Translations under genes and position numbers: made by a program | The notes under the pieces: generated by a model | What the model saw: the letters and a program-made list of their open reading frames with translations, nothing else | Database searches by the model: none | Told to the model about the DNA's origin: nothing | Shown: in pieces, positions 42,328 to 49,489 of the stretch | Numbering within the stretch: the first letter of the stretch is position 1 | Layout of the letters: each line of letters starts with the position of its first letter | Assembly (NCBI RefSeq): GCF_001424025.1 | Contig: NZ_LMPZ01000004.1 | Span: 281,463-330,951 of the forward strand | Source: Brevundimonas sp. Leaf363 | GTDB taxonomy: Bacteria; Pseudomonadota; Alphaproteobacteria; Caulobacterales; Caulobacteraceae | Reading direction: 5' to 3' | DNA: 49,489 nucleotides

Positions 42328-43152
42328 ATGTACGAAACCCCCGACACCGACACCGACGTCTTCGTTCGCTCCAGCAGCATCCGCATCCACGAGGATCCGG
42401 CGGCGTTCGAGTGCATGCGCAAGGCCGGGCGTCTGGTGGCCGAGGCGCTGGACATGATCGCCGCGCATGTGAAGCCGGGCGTCACCACCGAACACATCGA
42501 CAATCTGATCCGCGAGTTCACCCTGGACCGCGGCGGCCTGCCCGCCTGCCTGGGCTACAAGGGCTACGAGAAGACGGTCTGCACCTCGATCAACCATGTC
42601 GTCTGCCACGGCATTCCGGGCGACCGGGTGCTGAAGGACGGCGACATCGTCAACATCGACCACACCGTCATCGTCGACGGCTGGCATGGCGATAGCAGCC
42701 GGATGTACGGCGTCGGCGACGTCAATCCGCGCGCCCGCAAACTGGTCGACGTGACCTATGAGGCGCTGCGCCTGGGCCTGGAGCAGGTGAAGCCGGGCAA
42801 CACCTTCGGCGACATCGGCTACGCCATCCAGCGCTATGTCGAGGCCCAGCGCATGAGCGTGGTGCGCGACTTCTGCGGCCACGGCATCGGCCGCATCTTC
42901 CACGACACGCCCAACGTCCTGCACTATGGCCGCAAGGGCGACGGCGCGGTGCTGAAGCCCGGCATGTTCTTCACCGTCGAGCCGATGGTGAACCTGGGCA
43001 AGCCGCACGTGAAGGTGCTCAGCGACGGCTGGACCGCCGTGACCCGCGACAAGTCCCTGTCGGCCCAGTGCGAGCATTCGGTGGGCGTGACCGAGGACGG
43101 CGTGGAGATCTTCACCGCCTCGCCCGCGAACCTGTTCAAGCCGCCGTTCTAG
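42328..43152 (+). CDS. map: Type I methionine aminopeptidase
   Basis: A 274-residue enzyme that removes the initiator methionine. The pita-bread core has the metal ligands Asp in DIVNIDHTVIVDGWHGDSS (two), His in FCGHGIGRIFHD, Glu in FFTVEPMVN, and Glu in AQCEHSVGVTEDG. A His in INHVVCHGIP lies at the substrate site. Length and N-terminus fit the type Ia enzymes of alphaproteobacteria. It is an essential gene and appears monocistronic. Confidence 0.97.
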   Translation: MYETPDTDTDVFVRSSSIRIHEDPAAFECMRKAGRLVAEALDMIAAHVKPGVTTEHIDNLIREFTLDRGGLPACLGYKGYEKTVCTSINHVVCHGIPGDRVLKDGDIVNIDHTVIVDGWHGDSSRMYGVGDVNPRARKLVDVTYEALRLGLEQVKPGNTFGDIGYAIQRYVEAQRMSVVRDFCGHGIGRIFHDTPNVLHYGRKGDGAVLKPGMFFTVEPMVNLGKPHVKVLSDGWTAVTRDKSLSAQCEHSVGVTEDGVEIFTASPANLFKPPF

Positions 43153-43160
43153 ATATCGTT

Positions 43161-43278
43161 CTCCGCCTCCTGGGCGGAGACAGCGAGCGCAGCGAGCAGA
43201 GGCGGGCAAGTCCCGGACTCGACCTTTCGGGCCCGCCTCTGGCCGCAAGAGCGGCCTGTCTCCGCCCAGGGGGCGGAG
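43161..43278. terminator. Large inverted repeat between map and subtilase, probable bidirectional terminator
   Basis: The 23-base arms 43161-43183 and 43256-43278 match at 22 positions (CTCCGCC...GGAGACAG and its complement). An inner pair AGAGGCGGGC/GCCCGCCTCT is nested between them. It fills the gap between two convergent genes. It is distinct from the other repeat families. Confidence 0.65.
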
Positions 43279-43284
43279 AGCGGG

Positions 43285-45156
43285 TTAGCGCCGCGCTCTC
43301 GCCCACGCCACCGCATGCGCCGGATGGATCACCGGCAGGTCTCCGCCTTCGCCGGGCTGCGCGGTCTCCAGCAGACCCTGGATCACTTGCTCCGGCGTCA
43401 GGCCCGGCGCCACCGCCAGCATCTGGGCCGCCACGCGCGCCGTCATGGGCGAGGCGAAGGAGGTGCCGGAGCGGCGCATCACCTGTCCGCCGGGGCTGCG
43501 GACGATGTTGCCCTCGGCCAGCGCATAGAGGCGCACCCGCGCGCCATAGGTGGTGAAGGCTGTCGGGCGTCCCGACGTGCCCGTGCCGCCGACGACCAGG
43601 ATGTTGGGCCGATCCAGCGTCTGGGGCGCCGCGTCCTGGACTTCCTCCGGCTGATCGCTGTTGCCCGCGCCGACGACGAACAGGATGTCCGGGCAGTCGC
43701 GGATGACGCCGTCGATGGCCGCCCGCATCACCGCCGCCATGGCCGCGCCGCGCGTCGCCGCGCGTTCGGGGTCGGTCTCCTGCCCCGCGCGCAGCAGGCC
43801 CTCGGCCCAGCCGTCGGCGTTCGAGACCCAGCTCATGTTGACGATCCGCACGCCCGCGCCGCGCAGCCGGGCGCCGCCGGCCGGCAGGGCGTCGGCCCAC
43901 CGCTGGATATCAGCCTCCACGAAAACCTGCGGATCCGGATAGTCGCCGTACGGATATAGGTTGAAGGCGTACAGCCGCACGAACGGCGCCGGGTCGGCGA
44001 TCAGGCTGGCCACCCAGGTGGCGTGGGACGCGCCGTTCCATTCGCTGGAGACGCGGATGTCGGCCAGCTGTTCCTCCAGCCCGGCGCTGCGCGACCGCTC
44101 GGCGACGAAGCGGGCCTCGGGCGTGTCGTCGCCGTAGGCCAGGTCGGACAGCCCCTTCTCGATGGCGATCTGCAGACCCAGCCGGGCGGCCAGCTCGGGC
44201 GACGGCGGCGGCAGACGCTGCTGGGTCGGACGGACCATGGCGTCGAAGGTCGGGCCGAAGGCGTCGTCGATCACCCCGTTGCCGTCGTTGTCCACGCCGT
44301 CCAGTGGCTCGGCGGGATCGACGGCCAGCTGGCCCGGAAACAGGTTGGGATCGAAGCCGGATTCCCAGACGGCCACCGTCACAGGCAGGGCGCCTGCCAT
44401 CGCCTCTGCCGTCACCTCGCGTGCGGGCCAGATGTCGACCGGCCGGTGCGCCGGGTCGTCGATCCAGGCCTTCAGCGCAGCCGCCATCTCCGTGCGGCAG
44501 GGCGGCACGCCATTCCCCTCGGCGCGCATGTTCGCCAGCGACATGGCGGCCAGCACATTGATCGATCCCTGGGCCTGAGCCTGCGGATCGACCACCAGGG
44601 CGGCGGAGGCGGCGTGGAACGCCGGGCTGACGCTCTGCACCACGCCATAGCGGCCGACCACCTCGTCCCGCACGGTCAGGGGATCGGCCGCCGCCAACGT
44701 CCGGGTGATCTGTGCGGCGGCGGCGGCGCAGCGGCCGTCAGGCCCCGCGGCCTCGCCGGCGGCCAGACCAGCCGCCAGGGCCTCACGCACCATCGACCCG
44801 ATCTGGCGCAGCTGTGGCTTCGCTTCCGCCGCCCTCTGGGCCTGGATCAGGCTCATCGCGTCGGCGGGCCGGTGCTGAAGGATGGCGATGGCCGTCAGCC
44901 CATAGCGCAGCCGCTGGGCGATGGCCGGGTCGCGGATGTCATAGTCGGTCAGCAGCCGCTCGGCTTCGGCGCGGTAGGCGGGCAAGGCCTCCAGAAAGGC
45001 CGGCGTGTTCAGGGTCTGGCTGGGCAGCACGGCGGCGGGAAAGCGCACAGGCGGCAGATCGGCCTCGGACGAAATCACCGGCCGACCGCTCTGCGCAGTC
45101 GCCGCACTCGCCAAGACGCCCCACAACGCCGCCGCCATCGCCGCTGTTCGCATCAC
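43285..45156 (-). CDS. Subtilisin-like (S8) secreted serine protease with unusual Asp site
   Basis: A 623-residue protein with a signal peptide (MMRTAAMAAALWGVLASAATA), a 230-residue helical N-terminal region, and an S8 peptidase domain from about 258. The catalytic Ser566 lies in RRSGTSFASPMTA, the oxyanion Asn499 in VVGAGNSDQ, and His378 in NGASHATWVASLI. At the Asp site, where subtilases have DSG/DTG, this protein has VAVWESGFDP (Glu265). The calcium-binding-like DGVDNDGNGVIDD follows, as is typical. The HGTHVAG motif is also altered to SHATWVAS. It may be inactive or unusual. It is convergent with map. Confidence 0.87.
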   Translation of the reverse strand: MMRTAAMAAALWGVLASAATAQSGRPVISSEADLPPVRFPAAVLPSQTLNTPAFLEALPAYRAEAERLLTDYDIRDPAIAQRLRYGLTAIAILQHRPADAMSLIQAQRAAEAKPQLRQIGSMVREALAAGLAAGEAAGPDGRCAAAAAQITRTLAAADPLTVRDEVVGRYGVVQSVSPAFHAASAALVVDPQAQAQGSINVLAAMSLANMRAEGNGVPPCRTEMAAALKAWIDDPAHRPVDIWPAREVTAEAMAGALPVTVAVWESGFDPNLFPGQLAVDPAEPLDGVDNDGNGVIDDAFGPTFDAMVRPTQQRLPPPSPELAARLGLQIAIEKGLSDLAYGDDTPEARFVAERSRSAGLEEQLADIRVSSEWNGASHATWVASLIADPAPFVRLYAFNLYPYGDYPDPQVFVEADIQRWADALPAGGARLRGAGVRIVNMSWVSNADGWAEGLLRAGQETDPERAATRGAAMAAVMRAAIDGVIRDCPDILFVVGAGNSDQPEEVQDAAPQTLDRPNILVVGGTGTSGRPTAFTTYGARVRLYALAEGNIVRSPGGQVMRRSGTSFASPMTARVAAQMLAVAPGLTPEQVIQGLLETAQPGEGGDLPVIHPAHAVAWARARR

Positions 45157-45282
45157 CGATCCCCCATTCTACGGCAGGTGATCGCGCCTCGCCCAAGTTG
45201 TCAAACGCCGTTCGCGCACCGCAATGCCCGGTTGAGCTGCACCCGGGACCGTTGCAAGGTGGCGCTTCGGAGGGACGCCCAC

Positions 45283-46035
45283 ATGACCGAGCAAACCGCC
45301 CTGTCGGCTGAACCGGTCGAGCCCGCGAAGAAGGCCTCGCCGCGCCACGCCGGGCACCGCGACCGGTTGCGCGAGCGGGCGGCGGCGGGCGGGCTGCTGG
45401 CCCTGCCGGACTATGAACTGCTGGAGCTGCTGCTGTTCCGGTCGATCCCGTACAAGGACACCAAGCCGCTGGCCAAGGACCTGCTGGCGCGCTTCGGCGG
45501 GCTGGAGGGGCTGGGGGCCGCCAGCCACGAGGCGCTGGAGGACACGGTCGCGGCCGGGCTGAGCTATGCGCGCGGCAAGGCGACCCGCGCCATCGCCCTG
45601 GACCTGCAGCTGATCTTCGACGTCGCGCGCCGGGTGGCGAAACAGCCGACCGAGAAGCGCCAGGTCATCTCGTCCTGGACGGCGCTGGTCGCCTATGTCC
45701 GCGTCGCCCTGCAGCATGAGCCGCGCGAGCAGTTCCGCGTTCTCTATCTGGACCGGAAGAATCAGCTGATCCTCGACGAAATCCAGAACCGCGGCACCAT
45801 CGACCACGCCCCCGTCTATCCGCGCGAGATCGTGCGCCGGGCGCTGGAGCTGTCGGCCAGTTCGGTCATCCTGGTGCACAACCACCCCTCGGGCGACCCG
45901 ACGCCGTCGCGCGCCGATGTCGAGATGACCCGCCAGGTCGTGGAGGCGGGACGGCCGCTGAGCGTCACCGTCCACGACCATCTGGTGGTCGGGCGGGACG
46001 GGGTGGCCAGCTTCAAGCAGCTGGGCTTGATGTGA
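45283..46035 (+). CDS. radC: RadC/UPF0758-family JAB1/MPN protein
   Basis: A 250-residue protein with an N-terminal helix-hairpin-helix region (LPDYELLELLLFRSIPYKDTKPLAKDLLARFGGL) and a C-terminal JAMM metalloprotease-like domain. The metal motif HNHPSGDPTPSRADVEMT and an upstream Glu in RGTIDHAPVYPREIVRRAL are both present. RadC proteins were once linked to DNA repair, but their function is unclear. ATG 45283 is preceded by CGGAGGGACGCCCAC. The next gene starts within its stop codon. Confidence 0.94.
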   Translation: MTEQTALSAEPVEPAKKASPRHAGHRDRLRERAAAGGLLALPDYELLELLLFRSIPYKDTKPLAKDLLARFGGLEGLGAASHEALEDTVAAGLSYARGKATRAIALDLQLIFDVARRVAKQPTEKRQVISSWTALVAYVRVALQHEPREQFRVLYLDRKNQLILDEIQNRGTIDHAPVYPREIVRRALELSASSVILVHNHPSGDPTPSRADVEMTRQVVEAGRPLSVTVHDHLVVGRDGVASFKQLGLM

Positions 46036-46355
46036 CGGGTCGCCCCAGGCTGCTGGCCCTGGCGGGCTTTGGGCTGGTCGCGATCTGGACCGGTTGGCGG
46101 CTGATCCGCATCATCGACCAGATCAGCACCAGCCTGTTCTATATGAGCGCCGCCGGCAGGACGGACGCCATCGTCTCGGCGATGGTGGTTTCGGCGTTTC
46201 TGGCCGGCGTGGCCACGCTCCTGGCGCTGTGGGTGGCCTGGCGGGGCCTGAAGACTGGCCGGGGCGGCCGGCTGGTCGCGGGATTGGCCGGAGCGGTGCT
46301 GCTGCCGCTGCTGCACGAGCAGGTCGTCGTCTTCTTGAGCCGCCTGGCGATCTAG
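46032..46355 (+). CDS. Small membrane protein, unknown
   Basis: A 107-residue protein with three hydrophobic segments (LLALAGFGLVAIWTGWRLI, IVSAMVVSAFLAGVATLLALWVAW, LVAGLAGAVLLPLLHEQVVVFL). The GTG start at 46032 overlaps the radC stop, suggesting coupling with radC. No family was recognised. Confidence 0.65.
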   Translation: MTGRPRLLALAGFGLVAIWTGWRLIRIIDQISTSLFYMSAAGRTDAIVSAMVVSAFLAGVATLLALWVAWRGLKTGRGGRLVAGLAGAVLLPLLHEQVVVFLSRLAI

Positions 46356-46420
46356 GCCGTAGCCGCCCATTAAGGTTTACGCGTCATGCTCTGCGCCCGA
46401 ACCATGAGGGCCGCCTCGCC

Positions 46421-46681
46421 ATGCCCATGACCATCGACGCGCTGCACAGCGAGCTGGCCGAAGCCTTTCCGGACGCCGAGATCGTCATCGACGACCTGGC
46501 GGGGGACGGCGACCATTACCGCGCACGCATCGTCTCCAGCGCCTTCGCCGGTTTGAGCCGCGTCAGGCAGCACCAGCTGGTCTATGCGGCGCTGAAGGGA
46601 AAGATGGGCGGCGAACTGCACGCCCTGGCCCTGGAGACCGTCACGCCCTCACCGGCGCCCGGCGCGGTTCAGGGAGGCTGA
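46421..46681 (+). CDS. BolA-family protein
   Basis: An 86-residue BolA/IbaG-like protein (TIDALHSELAEAFPDAEIVIDDLAGDGDHYRARIVSSAFAGLSRVRQHQLVYAAL). The DGDHYRARIVS and LVYAAL patterns with the conserved His in RQHQLVY are family-defining. BolA proteins partner with monothiol glutaredoxins in iron-sulfur cluster trafficking. A glutaredoxin is often adjacent in alphaproteobacteria, but the next gene here is an aldo/keto reductase-like gene, four bases downstream. ATG 46421 or 46427 could be the start. Confidence 0.92.
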   Translation: MPMTIDALHSELAEAFPDAEIVIDDLAGDGDHYRARIVSSAFAGLSRVRQHQLVYAALKGKMGGELHALALETVTPSPAPGAVQGG

Positions 46682-46685
46682 GGCC

Positions 46686-47603
46686 ATGCGTTATCGTCCG
46701 TTCGGGCGCACCGGCGCCTCGGTCTCCAACCTGACCCTGTCCGTGGGGACCGAAGCCTTGTCGCGCGGCCCCGGCGCGGCGCGAGAGCTGATCTTCACGG
46801 CGCTGGAGGCCGGGGTGAACTGCTACCGGTTGGAAAGCGCCGATCCGGTGCTGGCCGAGGTGGTCGGCGACGCCCTGTCGAACCTGGACCGCAAGCTGGT
46901 CAGCGTCGGCATCACCCTGGGCGCCGGCGACGGCCGCCGCGGTCCGGCGCGCGACTTCTCGGCCGAGGGCATGACCGGTTCGATCGACCGGGTGCTGCAC
47001 GTCTCGGGGCTGGGCTGGATCGACTTCGCCCTGCTGGACGAGCCGGGCGAGCATGAGCTGCCGCAGTCGTCGTTGAATGCGCTGAAGGCCCTGCGCGCCA
47101 CCGAGCGGGTGCGCCTGCTGGGCGTGTCGGGCGACGGCGAGGTGATGGACGCCTATGTCTCGACCGGCGCCTTCGACATCCTGGCCACGCCCTACAATCT
47201 GAACTCCAGCTGGCAGGTGCGGCACCGCATCCGCGCGGCGCGCGAGCAGGACATGGCCGTCTTCGCCTACGACTATTTCCCGCAGAGCCTGTCGACCGCC
47301 AAGAAGGCCGACACCGCCGGCCAGCCCAAGAAGGGCCTGTTCGGTTTCGGCGGACCCAGGAAGTCGAACAATCTGCTGGCCGGCGCCGGGACCTACGCCT
47401 TCCTGCACCGGACCCAGGGGTGGTCCGGCGAGGCCATCTGCCTGGCCTACACCCTGACGGATCCGGCCATCTCCAGCGTGCTGGTCAACGCCGACCAGGC
47501 CGACCAGCTGCTGGCCCTCGCCGCCGTGCCCGAACGCGACATGCCGCCGGGCCTGGCCGCCCAGATCGAGATGGCGCGCGTGGGCACGGGGCAGGCGGCT
47601 TAG
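46686..47603 (+). CDS. Aldo/keto reductase-like protein with degenerate active site
   Basis: A 305-residue protein with AKR-like ends: MRYRPFGRTGASVSNLTLSVGTEAL at the N-terminus, and LLGVSGDGEVMDAYVSTGAFDIL, PYNLNSS and AYTLTDPAISSVLVNADQADQL further on. The usual catalytic region 'FDTA..YG' is replaced by VNCYRLESADPVLAEVVG, so the Asp/Tyr pair is missing, and the Lys/His strands are also altered. It is probably not an active reductase. It follows bolA by four bases and may share its operon. Confidence 0.8.
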   Translation: MRYRPFGRTGASVSNLTLSVGTEALSRGPGAARELIFTALEAGVNCYRLESADPVLAEVVGDALSNLDRKLVSVGITLGAGDGRRGPARDFSAEGMTGSIDRVLHVSGLGWIDFALLDEPGEHELPQSSLNALKALRATERVRLLGVSGDGEVMDAYVSTGAFDILATPYNLNSSWQVRHRIRAAREQDMAVFAYDYFPQSLSTAKKADTAGQPKKGLFGFGGPRKSNNLLAGAGTYAFLHRTQGWSGEAICLAYTLTDPAISSVLVNADQADQLLALAAVPERDMPPGLAAQIEMARVGTGQAA

Positions 47604-47679
47604 CGCCTGAGCGCCGTCAGCGGCGCCTGTCCCGCTGTCAAACAGCCGAAAATTGAATAATCTGGGCTGGGGGTGATCC

Positions 47680-48477
47680 ATGTCCGAGCCTGAGGTCGAC
47701 GAGCGCCGAGAGCGGCGGGTCTTTTGGCGCCTGAGCCGCCAGCGCCTGGTCGAGATGGCGGTGGTCGTGTTCGGCGTGCTGATCGCCCTCGCCTTTGACA
47801 ACCTGGTCGAGGAAATCCGGCTGCGAGGCGACGCTCACGACCTCGAAGTGGCGTTCCGGGACGACATCCTGAACGCCGTCCGCAACAGCTGGGAGCGACA
47901 GGTGATCGCGCCTTGCCTGACCCAGAAGCTGTCGGTTCTGACAGCACAGGTGATGACGCCTGAAGGGGCGTGGGACGCGGCTCCGGCCGTCTCGACCGGA
48001 GGCCTGGCGGTCGCCCTGCCCCAGCCCTATCGGGCCCCGAGCCGGCGCTGGAGTACGGCGTCGTTCGATCGCGCCCTCGGCAGCGAGGCGTTCAAGCGGA
48101 TTCCTCGCGACCGCGCCGAGACCTACGCAGAGCTGTTCGCCCAGATCGATGCGCGCCGCGAGAATAATGCGGACGAGTACGCCGCCGTCTCCAGCTTGGC
48201 GCCTCTGGCGTTCCCGCAGACCGGGGTCGATGCGGCGGTGCGGGTCGGCCTGCTGCAGAACCTGTCGATGGTGGATCGACACCGGGTGCTGGCCTTCGTT
48301 CAGTCCGAGCAGATCATCGAGAGGGCTCTGTCCATGCGGGGCATCGCCGACATTCGCGCGACGATCCTCGAAGGCCGGCCCAACTACGACAGGCTCATTT
48401 CCCAGACCCGGGCCAGCTATGGCGACTGCATCGACGCCAGGGCGACGGACCGGCTGATGAGCGCCGCCGGGGCCTGA
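47680..48477 (+). CDS. Single-pass membrane protein, unknown
   Basis: A 265-residue protein with a basic cytoplasmic N-terminus (EVDERRERRVFWRLSRQ), one transmembrane helix (LVEMAVVVFGVLIALAFDNLVEE, residues 23-45) and a helical periplasmic part (LEVAFRDDILNAVRNSWERQ...). This plan resembles a loosely defined group of alphaproteobacterial proteins with an N-terminal 'vE...vv.GvLiAl..' helix. Function unknown. Three Cys (APCLTQ and YGDCID among them) could form disulfides. Confidence 0.75.
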   Translation: MSEPEVDERRERRVFWRLSRQRLVEMAVVVFGVLIALAFDNLVEEIRLRGDAHDLEVAFRDDILNAVRNSWERQVIAPCLTQKLSVLTAQVMTPEGAWDAAPAVSTGGLAVALPQPYRAPSRRWSTASFDRALGSEAFKRIPRDRAETYAELFAQIDARRENNADEYAAVSSLAPLAFPQTGVDAAVRVGLLQNLSMVDRHRVLAFVQSEQIIERALSMRGIADIRATILEGRPNYDRLISQTRASYGDCIDARATDRLMSAAGA

Positions 48478-48638
48478 TGAGGCGTGGATCAGGCGGGCCG
48501 GTTCGCCGTGGCTGAACGCATGCCGACTGACGCGGCCGCCGCACGAACAACGTCCGTTACCGACCAGATAGGGGGACCGCGCGCGTTGTGCCCGGACCGC
48601 ATTGGGCGCCCAGACCTGACGATCGGATTTGACATGGC

Positions 48639-48668
48639 AATATACGGATCATAAACGGTTCGTATATT
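48639..48668. promoter_or_regulatory. Perfect inverted repeat, probable operator of the ParD-like gene
   Basis: AATATACG (48639-48646) and CGTATATT (48661-48668) are perfect complements with a 14-base spacer. They lie between a TTGACA box (48629-48634) and the AAGGAG ribosome site. An AT-rich palindrome in GC-rich DNA at a promoter suggests autoregulation. Confidence 0.65.
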
Positions 48669-48681
48669 CGAAGGAGACGTG

Positions 48682-48888
48682 ATGGGCCTCGTGAAGATCG
48701 ACGATCAGCTGCATGAAGACGTTCGGCGCGCCAGCTCCGTCATGTGCCGGTCCATCAATGCGCAGGCGGAATTCTGGATAAAGATCGGAAGGTTGGCTGA
48801 AGCAAACCCCACCCTGACCTTTAACGACATTGTCAGGACGCAAATCGAAGCAGCGGACGATCGGCATGTCCCAGCAGCCGCAGCTTGA
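48682..48888 (+). CDS. ParD-like antitoxin-type protein
   Basis: A 68-residue protein (MGLVKIDDQLHEDVRRASSVMCRSINAQAEFWIKIGRLAEANPTLTFNDIV). Its pattern 'vkI.d.Lh...r..s....RSI.aQaE.WiriGrl.E.nP.l' is the ParD-like family, a ribbon-helix-helix DNA-binding fold. No ParE-type toxin is adjacent, and the following gene is NTF2-like. ATG 48682 is supported by AAGGAG at 48671-48676. Its operator-like palindrome indicates autoregulation. Confidence 0.83.
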   Translation: MGLVKIDDQLHEDVRRASSVMCRSINAQAEFWIKIGRLAEANPTLTFNDIVRTQIEAADDRHVPAAAA

Positions 48889-49334
48889 GGGATCACAGGG
48901 TCGACATTCCGTCAGCGCCGAGCACGGCGTTCCGCGACCAGATTGACGAGTTTTTCGCTCGCTACATCGATGCGTTCGCTCGTAACGACGCCGAAGCGTT
49001 GAGCGAGATGTGGGCCCCCGTCGGGTTGTTCCCCTCGCCGTCCGGAAACTTCGCCATGCCTCGGGATGCGTTTCGCGAACACTGCGTGACGCTGATCGAC
49101 TTCTATCGGCAACAGGGCGTCGTCCGGCCCGTCGGTGAAGTTCTGACGGCGGACGAACTGTTTCCCGACGTCGCCCAGGCGCGGATCGCCTATCGGATGC
49201 TGGGCCGGGAAGACCAGCTGATTGCCGAGTGGGAGCATGTCTATATCCTCCGCAGAGGAGAAGCCTGGCAGGTGTCGCTGACGATCGCGGACGGCGAGAT
49301 GGCGGCCTGGACTGCCTTGGGCGTTGGTCTCTGA
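48885..49334 (+). CDS. NTF2-like/SnoaL-type protein
   Basis: A 149-residue protein with a cone-like alpha+beta fold pattern: helix FRDQIDEFFARYIDAFARNDAEALSEMW, then strands LFPSPSGNFAMPRDAFREH, and closing strands AEWEHVYILRRGEAWQVSLTIADG. It is typical of the SnoaL/NTF2-like superfamily (DUF4440-like), which includes isomerases and stress-linked binding proteins. TTG 48885 overlaps the ParD-like stop as TTGA, implying co-translation. The pairing with a ParD-like gene is unusual. Function unknown. Confidence 0.7.
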   Translation: MRDHRVDIPSAPSTAFRDQIDEFFARYIDAFARNDAEALSEMWAPVGLFPSPSGNFAMPRDAFREHCVTLIDFYRQQGVVRPVGEVLTADELFPDVAQARIAYRMLGREDQLIAEWEHVYILRRGEAWQVSLTIADGEMAAWTALGVGL

Positions 49335-49489
49335 CTCGGACTCGAGGAGGCTAGCGGACAGCGCTTTCCGCCCCTGGGCGACTGTCGGCTCCCGACCCAA
49401 AGCGGACATCAGGTGATGGCGATCACGCTTGGCGGCAGATCAGGTCCAGCTTTGCTGCCAGTACCAGTGATAAGGTGGTCCAGTGACGG
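49335..49489. other. Window end, no feature seen
   Basis: These 155 bases hold no convincing gene or regulatory motif. An incomplete gene may begin beyond the window. Confidence 0.5.

Noticed and set aside
44023..45282. Plus-strand extension of the RadC frame upstream of 45283
   Set aside because: The frame is open by chance opposite the subtilase gene. The ribosome site and family start support ATG 45283.

Overview
The window is about 49.5 kb of very GC-rich, gene-dense alphaproteobacterial chromosome, most likely Caulobacterales and closest in style to Brevundimonas or Caulobacter (inference). It carries CtrA with GANTC sites in its upstream region, a MucR zinc-finger regulator, two DUF2336 proteins, a DivJ/PleC-like histidine kinase, flagellar FliI and FliJ, and a head-to-tail gene transfer agent (GTA) cluster of the Rhodobacter/Caulobacter type.

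Region 1 (1-9788, mostly minus strand) is the first half of a GTA or domesticated-prophage structural cluster. Read 5' to 3' on the minus strand it runs: putative small terminase, large terminase, head-spike base, head-spike fibre, a small protein, portal, a small coiled-coil protein, prohead protease, capsid, adaptor (frameshifted), stopper, tail terminator, tail tube. Most of these genes overlap by 1-4 bases (ATGA or TGATG). Three plus-strand genes of unknown function lie inside the cluster. The protease and capsid genes each carry an intergenic-type repeat translated in frame.

Region 2 (9866-24649) holds a YcgN protein, an Uup-type ABC-F ATPase, a solitary MazF/PemK-like toxin, an 840-bp gene-poor stretch with a small-RNA candidate and a larger structured-RNA candidate, a three-gene ABC importer of the NMT1/THI5 type, two DUF2336 genes flanking mucR, cysteine synthase, an M48 protease lipoprotein, a sulfotransferase with an Lrp/AsnC regulator, and a divergent RhtA-like exporter.

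Region 3 (24650-34592) holds fliI, then a LytTR regulator/hydrolase divergent pair that separates fliI from fliJ, a GH10 xylanase, a methyltransferase, a lipoprotein, an SDR, and ctrA. Divergent to ctrA are a DnaA-domain-IV-like protein and a DUF6456 partner, followed by a HicB/HicA-like pair.

Region 4 (34593-49489) holds DUF3072, SufE, the histidine kinase, a secreted hypothetical, DUF1491, a DUF559 endonuclease-like gene bracketed by repeats, a divergent HxlR/SDR pair, a DEAD-box helicase, methionine aminopeptidase, a subtilase with an unusual catalytic Asp, a RadC-like protein, BolA, a degenerate aldo/keto reductase, a ParD-like protein with a clear operator-like palindrome, and an NTF2-like protein.

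The most notable cross-cutting pattern is a set of modular hairpin repeats. Their outer parts are conserved while the short central stem changes with compensating bases. They fill most larger gaps, supply the ends of several proteins, and bracket the DUF559 gene.
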